Origin: Bradyrhizobium sp. Rc3b | GTDB lineage: Bacteria > Pseudomonadota > Alphaproteobacteria > Rhizobiales > Xanthobacteraceae | Length of the DNA: 64,000 nucleotides | NCBI RefSeq assembly: GCF_900114915.1 | Contig: NZ_FOUS01000015.1 | Span: 116,066-180,065 of the forward strand | Reading direction: 5' to 3' | Part shown: piece after piece, positions 42,114 through 50,826 of the stretch | How the letters are laid out: each line of letters opens with the position of its first letter | How positions within the stretch are numbered: the first letter of the stretch is position 1 | The notes under the pieces: model-generated | What the model saw: the letters and a program-made list of their open reading frames with translations, nothing else | Told to the model about the DNA's origin: nothing | Databases searched by the model: none | Made by a program: the position numbers and the translations under genes

Positions 42114-43523
42114 TCACGGAATCTCGTACACCACCATCTTGTCGGCGATGCCGCGCAGCGCTGCCTGTTTCTGGATCGGCTTGATCGCGCGCTGCTCCAG
42201 CACCTCGGCAACCGCGGGCGCATCGAGCACCGGGCCGGTGATGTGAATCTCCTGCGCGGTCGACAGGCTCTGCACGCGGGCGGCGATGTTGACCGTCTGG
42301 CCGAAATAATCCTGCCGCTCGTTGAGCATCACCGCGAGGCAGGGACCTTCATGGATGCCGATCTTGACGATGAGATCATCAGTGCCGCGCCGCTTGTTGA
42401 GCTGGTCCATCGCCGCGCGCATCCGCAGGCCCGCGACGATGGCATGCTCGGGACGGATGAAGGTCGCCATCACGGCATCGCCGATCGTCTTCACCACGGC
42501 GCCCTTCTCGGAGGAGATGATCTCGAGCAGTGCATGGAAATGCGCACGCACGAGATCGAAAGCGGCGAGATCGCCGACGCGCTCGTAAAGCGCCGTCGAG
42601 CCCTTCAGATCGGTGAACAGGAAGGTGAGGGACGTGATCTGGAGCCGCTGGTCCAGACTGAGGTTGTCCGCCTTGAAGACATCGCGAAAGGTCTGGTTCG
42701 ACAGCATCCGCTTGGCGGTGAGGAACGGCTTGCGCTTGCCGATGAGATGATGGAGTGCCTCGGCCGCGATGAACACCGACGGCAGCACGCGCACGCCGGC
42801 CTGGTTCTCCAGCGACAGCCGCAGCGGACCCGGCCGCATGGTCGTGGTCCCCGTCGGGGCCTGCACCTTGTTGTACATGATGGCGAGCTGCTGACGATCC
42901 TTGGTCGGCTCGCCCTGGACGTCGATGAAATGGGCGGCGTGCGTGACCGGCTCGAAGATGATGACAAAGTCACTCGGCAGCTGCAGCGACATGGTCGCCT
43001 TCTCGCCGGCCGGCAACTCCATCGTATCCAGCGTCACCTCGTTCGCCAGCGTCGCAAACGATTCCTTGTTGAAGTCGACGCCGGAGCTCCAGAACACCTG
43101 CTTGAAATACTCCCACACCGGCAGCGTGTCGGGGTCATGCGCCGCGATGCGTCTGACCCGCGGATTCACGGTGAAAGACACCTCGACCTGATCGTCGACG
43201 GAGGCCTTGTAGCCGCAGGCGCAGAGCGCGCAGTGATAGTCGTCGGGCTTGAGCGCCTTCAACGTCGTGTGCGCGCCGAGCACGCCGCCGCAGCCTGGAC
43301 ACAGCACGTTCCAGCCGAGATCGAACAGCCCGAGCCGTGCTGCGTGCAGGAACGCCGAGATCGCGTGCTCTTCGTCGACGGCATGGTGCGTCGCGAAGTC
43401 GAGGACATTGACGCGATTGAGCTCGTGATCCTGGCCGTCCTCGATCAGACGCGCAATCGCATCGACCACCTTCGCGTCGGCGGTCTGCTTGAGAACGGAG
43501 AACTGGGCCTGGATGTCGCTCAT
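42114..43523 (-). CDS. Class III adenylate/guanylate cyclase with N-terminal zinc-ribbon domain
   Basis: 469 residues from ATG 43523. The C-terminal cyclase homology domain starts at LTFLFTDLKGSTALYERVGD (first metal Asp) and includes GAVVKTIGDAVMATF and QDYFGQTVNIAARVQ. The long N-terminal region contains CPGCG and CALCACG, a possible zinc ribbon, and resembles DUF5939 of bacterial cyclases. It makes cAMP or, less likely, cGMP. It is soluble. Its start lies 49 bases after the P450 stop on the same strand, so it may be cotranscribed with the P450 and hydrolase genes. The presumed sensing input is unknown. Confidence 0.87.
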   Translation of the reverse strand: MSDIQAQFSVLKQTADAKVVDAIARLIEDGQDHELNRVNVLDFATHHAVDEEHAISAFLHAARLGLFDLGWNVLCPGCGGVLGAHTTLKALKPDDYHCALCACGYKASVDDQVEVSFTVNPRVRRIAAHDPDTLPVWEYFKQVFWSSGVDFNKESFATLANEVTLDTMELPAGEKATMSLQLPSDFVIIFEPVTHAAHFIDVQGEPTKDRQQLAIMYNKVQAPTGTTTMRPGPLRLSLENQAGVRVLPSVFIAAEALHHLIGKRKPFLTAKRMLSNQTFRDVFKADNLSLDQRLQITSLTFLFTDLKGSTALYERVGDLAAFDLVRAHFHALLEIISSEKGAVVKTIGDAVMATFIRPEHAIVAGLRMRAAMDQLNKRRGTDDLIVKIGIHEGPCLAVMLNERQDYFGQTVNIAARVQSLSTAQEIHITGPVLDAPAVAEVLEQRAIKPIQKQAALRGIADKMVVYEIP

Positions 43524-43572
43524 CGCGGAAACTCTGCTGGTTGAATCACGCCATCGGCCAGGCAATCGCCTG

Positions 43573-44943
43573 TCACCGACGGGTGATACGGAACATGGGT
43601 GAGTGGTCCGGCTGGGTCGTGACGACGCCGAGCGGGATCACGGGATCCGCCTGATCGGCGAGCTCGACGCGGAACGCGCCGATCAGCCGGGCCAGCGCCA
43701 GCACGGATTCAGCTTGCGCAAACGGTGCGCCGATGCAGACGCGTGGACCTGCGCCGAACGGCAGATAGGCGAAGCGATCGGGCGCCTCCGTCGACATGAA
43801 GCGCTTTGGAATGAACGCGTTCGGCTGATCCCACAGCTTCTCGTGCCGGTGCAAAAGCCAGGGCGCGATCATGATGATGTCGCCCTTGGCGATCTCGACG
43901 CCGGCCGCATTGTCCTTCTCGCGGGCGGCGCGCGCGACCAGGAAGGCGGGCGGATAGAGCCGCATGGTCTCGTCGATCACCGCGCGGGTGAATTTCTGGC
44001 GATCGATGTCGGCCATGCTGTCGAGATGCTCGCCGCTTGTCTCGGACGCCACCTCCTCCTGCGTCTCCGGATCGAGTGCGAGCAGATAGAGCGCCCAGAA
44101 CAACGCCGTCGCCGTGGTCTCATGACCCGCCAGGATCATGGTCGCGACCTCGTCGACGAGCTGCTCGTCGGAAAAGCCCTTGCCGGTGTCCGGATCGCGC
44201 GCCGCGTCCATGAGATCGAACAGATCACGCGGCGGCGCGCCGTCCTTCTTGCCGGCGGCGCGCCGCTCGGCGATCAGCATGGCGACGAACTCGGTCCAGC
44301 GCTTGCGGAAGCGGGCGCGGGCAAAATCCATCGGGCTCGGCCACGACACCGGCAGCAGCATGTCGAGGAAGTAGGGCCGTCCCAGCCGGGACGCATATTC
44401 CATGATGAAATTGCGCAGGGTCGCGCCATGCCGGTCCATGCCGAACGAGAACATCGTGCGCCCGGCGATCTCCAGCGTCATGCGCTGCATGATTTCGCGC
44501 AGATCGACCGGCGCGCCCGTCTGCGTATCGAGCTTCGCAATGGTCTCGTCGAGCACCGCCGTCATGTGCGGCACGAGGTTGGCGGTGGCGCGCGGCGTGA
44601 AGGCCGGCGCAAGCGTCCGGCGCTGGAACGTCCAGGAATGACCTTCCGCGATCAGAAGCCCGTCACCGAGCACCGGGCGCAGCATGCGGATGCCGGCCGG
44701 CGTGCGCGTATAGTTCTCGTAATTGTTGAGCAGGACGTGCCGGATCGCATCCGGCTGATTCAGGATGAAACTGTTGCGAAGGAAGAAGCGGCCCTTGATG
44801 ACCTCTTCCTCATAAGCGGGCTGCCCCCATGTCGCGATCATGTTGCGCCGGATCACGGCAAGCCGGCCGAAGAACGACATGTCGTCGGGCGCACGCGGGG
44901 GAGCCGGGGGGATGATGGGCCTACGCACGCTGGCGATATTCAT
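43573..44943 (-). CDS. Cytochrome P450
   Basis: 456 residues from ATG 44943, with GGGAGAGA just upstream. The heme Cys is in FGAGPRVCIGAPFA, the I-helix oxygen motif is AGHETTATALFW, and the K-helix ERR motif starts ETMRLYPPAFLVAR. There is no membrane anchor, so it is soluble. The overall pattern resembles bacterial relatives of CYP4/CYP102-type fatty acid hydroxylases, but the substrate cannot be assigned. It lies 35 bases downstream of a Tat-exported hydrolase and upstream of a cyclase. No ferredoxin or reductase gene is adjacent, so electron partners are elsewhere. Confidence 0.93.
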   Translation of the reverse strand: MNIASVRRPIIPPAPPRAPDDMSFFGRLAVIRRNMIATWGQPAYEEEVIKGRFFLRNSFILNQPDAIRHVLLNNYENYTRTPAGIRMLRPVLGDGLLIAEGHSWTFQRRTLAPAFTPRATANLVPHMTAVLDETIAKLDTQTGAPVDLREIMQRMTLEIAGRTMFSFGMDRHGATLRNFIMEYASRLGRPYFLDMLLPVSWPSPMDFARARFRKRWTEFVAMLIAERRAAGKKDGAPPRDLFDLMDAARDPDTGKGFSDEQLVDEVATMILAGHETTATALFWALYLLALDPETQEEVASETSGEHLDSMADIDRQKFTRAVIDETMRLYPPAFLVARAAREKDNAAGVEIAKGDIIMIAPWLLHRHEKLWDQPNAFIPKRFMSTEAPDRFAYLPFGAGPRVCIGAPFAQAESVLALARLIGAFRVELADQADPVIPLGVVTTQPDHSPMFRITRR

Positions 44944-44978
44944 GGCTCTCTCCCGCAAGATGTGACGCAGGCAAATAG

Positions 44979-46352
44979 CTAATAAGTCAGCTCGGCGACC
45001 GCAATCCTGTTCTCCTGGGCGGGCCAGGCGCGCGCCACAATTCGTTCTTCGCCGAACTCGGCCACAATGTTACGCCCAACCTCGCTGGCGGGAAGCCGCA
45101 GGGTTGCTGCCGCATCCGTGGGCACGCCTGGCTTGACGTCGGCCGGCTCCTTGCCGTCGAAGAGCACCACGTCCCGCGGCAGGCCGAAATAGCCCCTCGG
45201 CCGCGACATGATCACGACCGCGGCTGCGTCCTTGTCGGCCGGCCCGAGTGGGCGCGCGGCCCGCAAATGCACGACATCGGATGAGCGCGGGAAGGGCGAG
45301 CGGTAGATGTGCGTCGTCGGCGTGTCGGGCGATGCCAGCACGAATTCGAGCGACCAGGCGGGGTCGACCTGAGCCGGCCCCCAGCGGCCGTCGGCACCGG
45401 TCTTCGCGCTGTGGAGCGCACCGCCCTTGCGCTCTCCGGTATCAGGATCGACGCGGAAGATATCGACGGTTGCGCCCGCCACCGGGCGATTGGTCGGCAC
45501 GCCGCCCGGCGTCCCCGTGACGAGGCCGCTCAGCCGGACGCTTGGCTCCGGCACGATCGCGATGCGCGCGGGCTCGCGTCCCGCGATGAATTTGTAGATC
45601 TCGCGGAAGGCACGCGGGTGGAATGCCACCTCGCGATGGTCGAGCGCGCCGAGCACGAGATTGGTGGCGCCCTTCAGCTCCGGCCCTTCATTGGTGACAC
45701 CGGTCGGCGTACCGGGCTTGCCGATGAAGCGGCCGTCGGCCTGGGCGTATTTGTCCATGCCGTCGCTGCGCAAGGTGAGGAAGGCGACACCCGGCGTCAC
45801 CTCACTCTCGCCCTCGTTCAGGCCACGCAGGAATACGCCACGGCCGTTGAACTCGTTGTTGGGCTGGTCGTCGGTGGCGAACACGCCGTGATTGGGCGTG
45901 CCGCACAAGACCGCGTGGCTGACGTCGCCGGCACCGCCATTCTTGGTCACGTTGCGGATCGAATAGCCGCCGCGCGAGCTGCCGACCAGCGCCACGCGCG
46001 CCGCGCCGGTGCGGCGCTTCAGCTCAGCGATGGCAGCGGCGAGCTCGCGGCGCTGGTCCTCGGTCGAGGAGCGGTTCGCCTGCTCGACCTTGTCGTCGCT
46101 GCGCGCGTTGGGATCGGTGAAATTGATCGCCATCATGCGATCGCGCGCGATGCCGTTGGATTCCATCCGCCACAAGGTCGTCATCCAGAGCGCGTCGTAG
46201 TCGCCATTGCCGTGGACGAACAGGATCGGCGGCACCTCGGTGCCCGGCGCCGCAGCGGGCGCGGATTGGGCCGATGCGCCGGTCCGCAAGCTCGCAATTG
46301 CGAAAGGCAAGCTGCCGGCCCCCTGCAGGATCGTCCGTCGCGACAGCTTCAT
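44979..46352 (-). CDS. Tat-exported alpha/beta hydrolase with C-terminal beta domain
   Basis: 457 residues from ATG 46352, with GGGAGGA upstream. A twin-arginine signal (LSRRTILQGAGSLPFAIA) directs folded export. The catalytic domain has PILFVHGNGDYDALWMTTLW and the nucleophile elbow LVGSSRGGYSIRN, so it is lipase/esterase-like. After about residue 270 comes a beta-rich part with VRLSGLVTGTPGG and ATVDIFRVDPDTG, resembling a carboxypeptidase-regulatory or Ig-like domain. Substrate unknown. It is the first gene of a hydrolase-P450-cyclase run. Confidence 0.85.
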   Translation of the reverse strand: MKLSRRTILQGAGSLPFAIASLRTGASAQSAPAAAPGTEVPPILFVHGNGDYDALWMTTLWRMESNGIARDRMMAINFTDPNARSDDKVEQANRSSTEDQRRELAAAIAELKRRTGAARVALVGSSRGGYSIRNVTKNGGAGDVSHAVLCGTPNHGVFATDDQPNNEFNGRGVFLRGLNEGESEVTPGVAFLTLRSDGMDKYAQADGRFIGKPGTPTGVTNEGPELKGATNLVLGALDHREVAFHPRAFREIYKFIAGREPARIAIVPEPSVRLSGLVTGTPGGVPTNRPVAGATVDIFRVDPDTGERKGGALHSAKTGADGRWGPAQVDPAWSLEFVLASPDTPTTHIYRSPFPRSSDVVHLRAARPLGPADKDAAAVVIMSRPRGYFGLPRDVVLFDGKEPADVKPGVPTDAAATLRLPASEVGRNIVAEFGEERIVARAWPAQENRIAVAELTY

Positions 46353-46498
46353 TTGTTCCTCCCGGCAAACCAACTCTTTGCACCGCTTATAGCGGCCTAA
46401 CCACTGGACAGCGAAGGACTTTCGCGGGCATCACTGAATTGGCCGGAATCGCCCAGGATCACTCCAAGACCATTCTGCCAGCCCGTTTGGAAGGGGAT

Positions 46499-48193
46499 AT
46501 GACCGAGCAGACGAACCGCCAGAAAATCGCCGCCGACGGCATCACCGCGCCTCTGCGGTACACGGTGTTCCGGCGCATCTGGCTCGCCAGCCTGCTCTCC
46601 AATCTCGGCCTCCTGATCCAGGGCGTCGGCGCGGCCTGGGCGATGACGCAGATGGCGGCCTCGGCGGACAAGGTGGCGCTGGTGCAGACTGCCTTGATGC
46701 TGCCGATCATGCTGATCTCGATGCCGGCCGGCGCCATCGCCGACATGTATGACCGCCGCATCGTCACCCTGGTCTCGCTGATGGTCGCGCTCGCCGGCGC
46801 GACGGTACTGACGGTGCTGGCCGGGTTCAATCTCATCACCCCGGAGACGCTGCTCGCCTTCTGCTTCGTGGTGGGCAGCGGCAACGCGCTGTTCGGCCCG
46901 GCGTGGCAGTCTTCGGTCAGCGAACAGGTGCCGCCCGATGCGCTGCCTTCGGCCGTCGCCTTGAACGGCATCAGCTACAACATCGCGCGCAGCTTCGGTC
47001 CCGCGGTCGGCGGCGTCATCGTCGCCTCGCTCGGCGCGGTGGCCGCTTTCGCCTGCAACGCGATCCTCTATCTGCCGCTGCTGGTGGTGCTGCTGCTGTG
47101 GCGGCGCAGCACCGAGCCCTCGCGCCTGCCGCGGGAAAAGCTCAACCGCGCCATGGTCTCGGGCTTCCGCTACATCACCAATTCACCGCCGATCAAGATC
47201 GTGCTGTTGCGCACGCTGGTGATGGGCCTGATCGGCGGCGCCATCATGGCGCTGATGCCGCTGGTCGCGCGCGACCTGCTGCATGGCGGTGCGCAGACTT
47301 ACGGCATCATGCTGGGCGCCTTCGGCATGGGCGCCGTGATCGGTGCGCTCAACATCCACGAATTGCGCAAGCGCATGAGCGGCGAGGCTGCGATCCGCGC
47401 CTGCACCATCTCGATGGCCTTTGCGATGGCCGCCCTTGCCCTGAGCACCGAGCCGGTGCTGACGGCGACCGCGCTGGTATTGGCCGGGGCGGTCTGGATG
47501 GCCGCGATCGCGCTGTTCAATATCGGCGTGCAGCTCTCGGCGCCGCGCTGGGTCGCCGGCCGCTCGCTCGCGGCATTCCAGGCCTCGATTTCCGGCGGCA
47601 TCGCGATCGGTGCCTGGGGCTGGGGCCATCTCACCGACTATGCCGGCGTCGAGGTCGCATTGCTGACCGCGGCCGGCCTGATGCTGATCTCGCCGCTGCT
47701 CGGAATCTGGCTGACGATGCCGCGCGTCGGTGCCCGCAACGAGGATGCCGACGTGCTGGCCGATCCCGAGGTGAAGCTGTCCCTGACGGGGCGCAGCGGA
47801 CCCCTGGTGGTCGAGATCGAATATCGCGTCGCTCAGGAGAACGCGCGCGCGTTCCACAACGTGATGCAGGACGTGCAGCTCTCCCGGCAGCGCAACGGCG
47901 CCTATGGCTGGTCGATCGCCCGCGACATCGCCGACCCCGAATTGTGGACCGAGCGCTATCATTGCCCGACCTGGTTCGACTACTTACGCCAGCGCAACCG
48001 CTCGACCCAGTCCGAACGCGCGCTGCATCAGCAGGCGATCGATTTCCATATCGGTCCCGAGCCGGTGCGGATCCGCCGCATGCTGGAGCGTCCGTTCGGT
48101 TCGGTGCGCTGGAAGGAGGAGACGCCGGATCGTGCCAGTGCCGAGGTGCTGCCGGTGGTCGCGACCGCGGCGGGGAGCAGTGTCAGACCGTAG
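46499..48193 (+). CDS. MFS exporter (EntS-like, MFS_3) with C-terminal soluble domain
   Basis: 564 residues from ATG 46499, with AAGGGGAT directly before it. About twelve helices run from FRRIWLASLLSNLGLLIQGV to MLISPLLGIWLTMP. The MFS loop motif is DMYDRRIVTL. After about residue 420 a soluble domain of 140 residues begins (LVVEIEYRVAQENARAFHNV), which belongs to the PF05977-type MFS proteins and resembles a dimeric alpha-beta barrel. Relatives export siderophores or drugs. The stop codon TAG lies inside a GTAGCC repeat, so the C terminus may have been set by the repeat. Confidence 0.88.
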   Translation: MTEQTNRQKIAADGITAPLRYTVFRRIWLASLLSNLGLLIQGVGAAWAMTQMAASADKVALVQTALMLPIMLISMPAGAIADMYDRRIVTLVSLMVALAGATVLTVLAGFNLITPETLLAFCFVVGSGNALFGPAWQSSVSEQVPPDALPSAVALNGISYNIARSFGPAVGGVIVASLGAVAAFACNAILYLPLLVVLLLWRRSTEPSRLPREKLNRAMVSGFRYITNSPPIKIVLLRTLVMGLIGGAIMALMPLVARDLLHGGAQTYGIMLGAFGMGAVIGALNIHELRKRMSGEAAIRACTISMAFAMAALALSTEPVLTATALVLAGAVWMAAIALFNIGVQLSAPRWVAGRSLAAFQASISGGIAIGAWGWGHLTDYAGVEVALLTAAGLMLISPLLGIWLTMPRVGARNEDADVLADPEVKLSLTGRSGPLVVEIEYRVAQENARAFHNVMQDVQLSRQRNGAYGWSIARDIADPELWTERYHCPTWFDYLRQRNRSTQSERALHQQAIDFHIGPEPVRIRRMLERPFGSVRWKEETPDRASAEVLPVVATAAGSSVRP

Positions 48194-48225
48194 CCCGGAT
48201 TACGCTTCGCTCCATCCAGGCTACG
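48189..48225. repeat. Short palindromic repeat CGTAGCC...GGCTACG
   Basis: CGTAGCC and GGCTACG are inverted ends around CGGATTACGCTTCGCTCCATCC. The TAG of the MFS gene (48191-48193) is part of the left end. The element also separates the convergent MFS gene and small Cys-rich gene. Confidence 0.75.
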
Positions 48226-48232
48226 AGAACTC

Positions 48233-48448
48233 TTACTGCCCGTGCTCGGTCAGCACCTTGTCGCAGCCTTTGCTCAGCTTCGTGCGGTGCTGCTTCAGGC
48301 ACGCGAGCACGGCGCCATCGCCATTGTTCATCACGGCACGGCAGAAGCGGGTGACGTCGCGCGCGCAGGCATCGTGGCCCGGCTGCTGCTGCGCGGATAC
48401 GACCGATGCGCCGAGCAGCAAAGGAAGAATGAAAAGAAATCTGGCCAT
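48233..48448 (-). CDS. Small secreted cysteine-rich-repeat protein
   Basis: 71 residues from ATG 48448; a longer upstream frame is not protein-like. A signal peptide (FLFILPLLLGASVVSAQ) leaves about 50 residues. These form one Golgi-type Cys-rich repeat: ACARDVTRFCRAVM, then VLACLKQHRTKLSKGCDKVL, with four cysteines able to make two disulphides. In Rhizobiales such tiny periplasmic proteins are common and unexplained. A second member follows upstream on the same strand at 48620. The pair may be a duplication. Confidence 0.8.
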   Translation of the reverse strand: MARFLFILPLLLGASVVSAQQQPGHDACARDVTRFCRAVMNNGDGAVLACLKQHRTKLSKGCDKVLTEHGQ

Positions 48449-48619
48449 CGCGTAATGCCTCTTACCCGGAAGAATGTGCGGGCGAAGGTAGTGCGACGAT
48501 CCCTCAGCCGCAACGGCTTTATTGGCAGGCTGCATGGCGCTGCCGCGTGACCCCGGCTTGACGCCGGGGCGTATCGCGAGGGGAGCTAACCGACGCAACG
48601 ATTGCAGTGTTGCGTGCTC

Positions 48620-48943
48620 TTACTGCTTGTCCTGGGCGTCAGCGACCTTGCGCGACGCGCCCTTGGCGAGATCCTTGTCCATCACCGCGCGGCAGCCGGC
48701 GCTGAGATCCGAGCGATGCTTCATCATGCACGCCGTGATCTTCGGGATGTTGGGGATTTCCGACGAGCACAGGCGGAAGGCGTCGCCGGTGCACTGCTGC
48801 TGCGCCTCGGCCGAGAAGGCGAAGCTCGAACTCGTCGCGACGAGCGAGACGATGGCGGCCAAACCGAGCGCCAGGCTGGCGTCGCGGAGACTGGCAAAGA
48901 AGGACTTGGTGTTAAGAGGCTTGGTGTCAAGAGACTTGGTCAT
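48620..48943 (-). CDS. Secreted cysteine-rich-repeat protein, second copy
   Basis: 107 residues from ATG 48943, which is preceded by GGGAGC. The N terminus (SLDTKPLNTKSFF) is encoded by three 15-bp repeat units. A hydrophobic export segment (LALGLAAIVSLVATSSSFAF) follows, then one Cys-rich repeat: QCTGDAFRLCSSEI, ITACMMKHRSDLSAGCRAVM. Four cysteines are at the same spacing as in the neighbour at 48233. Periplasmic location is likely and function unknown. The C terminus is basic. Confidence 0.78.
   Translation of the reverse strand: MTKSLDTKPLNTKSFFASLRDASLALGLAAIVSLVATSSSFAFSAEAQQQCTGDAFRLCSSEIPNIPKITACMMKHRSDLSAGCRAVMDKDLAKGASRKVADAQDKQ
48899..48943 (-). repeat. Three 15-bp units at the start of a Cys-rich gene
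   Basis: On the plus strand the units are GAAGGACTTGGTGTT, AAGAGGCTTGGTGTC and AAGAGACTTGGTCAT. They share ACTTGG with the 15-bp units at 1646-1705, though in the opposite coding sense. Confidence 0.6.
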
Positions 48944-49196
48944 CTGAAGCTCCCATTGGCGCCGTCGCAACGGTGCCGGTTGTTGATGGGAGCTACGATG
49001 CTCCAGCAAAACAGTTTCCACTGTGATGATGGTCACGGGCTGCGCCCCGACTGTGATGTCGGTCACTTTGGCGCACCTCCCTGAAATTCCTCCACAACCG
49101 CCGTCGTGTTGGTGTCACGTTAACTGTTACTTCGCATTAATGGCTCGTCGCGCGGGAAATTCCGCCGGTTTGGTTGCGTAATTGGAAAGAGTAGCG

Positions 49197-50252
49197 ATGC
49201 GTAATGCGTTGGGCCTGATGTTGGCCAGTGTAGTTGCGGCGGTCGTGATCGCCGCCGGCGGTTGGTTTTATTATTCCTCGCGCGCCGATCAGGCCGCTCC
49301 CAAGACAATTGCCGCCCGTGCCGCCGATCCGTTGCCGGCACCGGCGAAGCTCGCCGCCAGGGATGACGTCGAAACCACCGCGACGATCGCGGCCAGGCCG
49401 ACGACAGTTGCTCAGGCACCTGCGCCCGCCCCGGCCATGCCGGTTCAGCAGAAATCGACCTGCGCCAATCCGAACGCGCTGGGCGTCTCCCGCGTGGTCG
49501 AGATCGACACCACCGGCGGCCCCGGCTTCGGCTTCGACCATTTCAAGCAATTCGACTTCCTCACCGACAAGGAGGTCGTGCTGACCTTCGATGACGGTCC
49601 CTGGCCCGTGAACACGCCGAATGTGCTGAAGGCGCTGGCGGACGAATGCACCAAGGGCCTGTTCTTCTCGGTCGGCAAGCACGCGACCTATCACCCGGAA
49701 ATCCTGCGCCAGGTGCTGGCCCAGGGCCACACGGTCGGCACGCATACCTGGTCGCACGTCAATCTGAACGGCAAGAAGATGACGGAGCAGATGGCCAAGG
49801 ACGAGGTCGAAAAGGGCATCAGCGCGGTGAAATTCGCGCTCGGTGCCAACCCGGCGCCGTTCTTCCGCTTTCCGCAGCTGCAGCATAATCCGGCGATCGT
49901 GAGCTATTTCGGCACCCGCAACGTCGCGATGTTCTCGACCGACGTCGACTCCTTCGACTTCCGCAAGGGCGCGACGCCGGAAAAGATCATCGAGACGGTG
50001 ATGACCCGGCTGGACAAGCTCGGCAAGGGCATCATCCTGATGCACGATTTCCAGAAGAATACCGGCATAGCCCTGCCGACGCTGCTCGCGCGGTTGAAGG
50101 CCGGCGGCTACAAGGTCGTGCAGATGAAGGCCAAGACGACGCTGCAGACGCTGCCGGAATATGACGAAGCGATCATGAAGGACATGAAGGTGCCGACCGC
50201 GAGCACGAACACGCGTCCGATCGGAAGCGTGGTGCAGACGGTGTCGCAGTAA
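49197..50252 (+). CDS. Membrane-anchored polysaccharide deacetylase
   Basis: 351 residues from ATG 49197, with GGAAAGAG upstream. An N-terminal helix (LMLASVVAAVVIAAGGWFYY) anchors it, with about 70 disordered residues before the NodB-homology domain. The catalytic set is visible: LTFDDGPWP (about 129-137), the metal pair His183 and His187 in HTWSHVN, RFPQLQHNP and the final ILMHDF. The family removes N- or O-acetyl groups from chitin-like or peptidoglycan sugars. It is periplasmic. It is not the symbiotic nodB gene by context. A terminator follows. Confidence 0.9.
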   Translation: MRNALGLMLASVVAAVVIAAGGWFYYSSRADQAAPKTIAARAADPLPAPAKLAARDDVETTATIAARPTTVAQAPAPAPAMPVQQKSTCANPNALGVSRVVEIDTTGGPGFGFDHFKQFDFLTDKEVVLTFDDGPWPVNTPNVLKALADECTKGLFFSVGKHATYHPEILRQVLAQGHTVGTHTWSHVNLNGKKMTEQMAKDEVEKGISAVKFALGANPAPFFRFPQLQHNPAIVSYFGTRNVAMFSTDVDSFDFRKGATPEKIIETVMTRLDKLGKGIILMHDFQKNTGIALPTLLARLKAGGYKVVQMKAKTTLQTLPEYDEAIMKDMKVPTASTNTRPIGSVVQTVSQ

Positions 50253-50283
50253 ACGCCATCTATCCAAACCAAAACTCTTGCGT

Positions 50284-50315
50284 CATGGCCGGGCTCGTCC
50301 CGGCCATTTGCTTTT
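50284..50315. terminator. Bidirectional hairpin terminator
   Basis: ATGGCCGGG and CCCGGCCAT form a 9-bp stem around CTCGT, followed by TTGCTTTT. It separates the convergent deacetylase and Thr/Ala-rich genes. The stem resembles the one at 8535-8565. Confidence 0.75.
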
Positions 50316-50325
50316 GGCGAGCCCC

Positions 50326-50718
50326 TTACCAATAGATGCCGTGGCGGTGCAGCTCGCTGATGATGCGGCGCTCGGTCCAGCGCTTGGACCTCGGCTTGTC
50401 CGCCCTTGCCGTTTTCTTGGTGGCGGGCTTGGTTGTCGCGACCGGCGCCGGGGTGGTCGTGGGCGTGGTCGCCGCCGGAGTGGCCGTGGCGGCCGGCGCG
50501 GAGAGCGACACTGCCGGCGGACGATCGGAATATTTCGGCGCCTCGGTGGCCGGCGCAGCTTCGCTCGCCTGCGGCGTGGAGGTGGTCGCCGAGGTTGCCG
50601 TGGTCAGTGGAGCGGGAGCCTGAGCGCCCGCCGCGGACAGCGACAGGCTGCGGGAGCCGTCTGCCTCGGCAGAGGCGGAAGCCAGGACCATGGTGGCAAC
50701 CAGAATGATCTTGCGCAT
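50326..50718 (-). CDS. Secreted Ala/Thr/Pro-rich protein ending in a basic helix
   Basis: 130 residues. A signal peptide (IILVATMVLASASAEA) precedes about 80 residues of Ala/Thr/Pro low complexity (ATPAATTPTTTPAPVATTKP). The last 35 residues are basic and ordered (KRWTERRIISELHRHGIYW). I do not recognise a family. The disordered part with a structured end suggests a periplasmic spacer or cell-wall-binding protein; that is speculation. It is convergent with the deacetylase gene across a shared terminator. Confidence 0.65.
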   Translation of the reverse strand: MRKIILVATMVLASASAEADGSRSLSLSAAGAQAPAPLTTATSATTSTPQASEAAPATEAPKYSDRPPAVSLSAPAATATPAATTPTTTPAPVATTKPATKKTARADKPRSKRWTERRIISELHRHGIYW

Positions 50719-50826
50719 GTGAAATCTCCCCGTGATGGCGTGCCCGGGACATTACGGGGAAGGTATCCTGGGTTAAGTGATTGGCCTCACACAATCGCAG
50801 AGCAATTTCGAACCGGCCGGCTGCGA

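Noticed and set aside
42018..43544. 508-codon plus-strand frame opposite the zinc-ribbon cyclase
   Set aside because: The product is His/Arg/Asp-rich without domains, and it begins inside a palindromic repeat.
49197..50252. Symbiotic nodB
   Set aside because: The deacetylase domain is general. The protein has an N-terminal anchor, and no other nod genes or nod box are visible.
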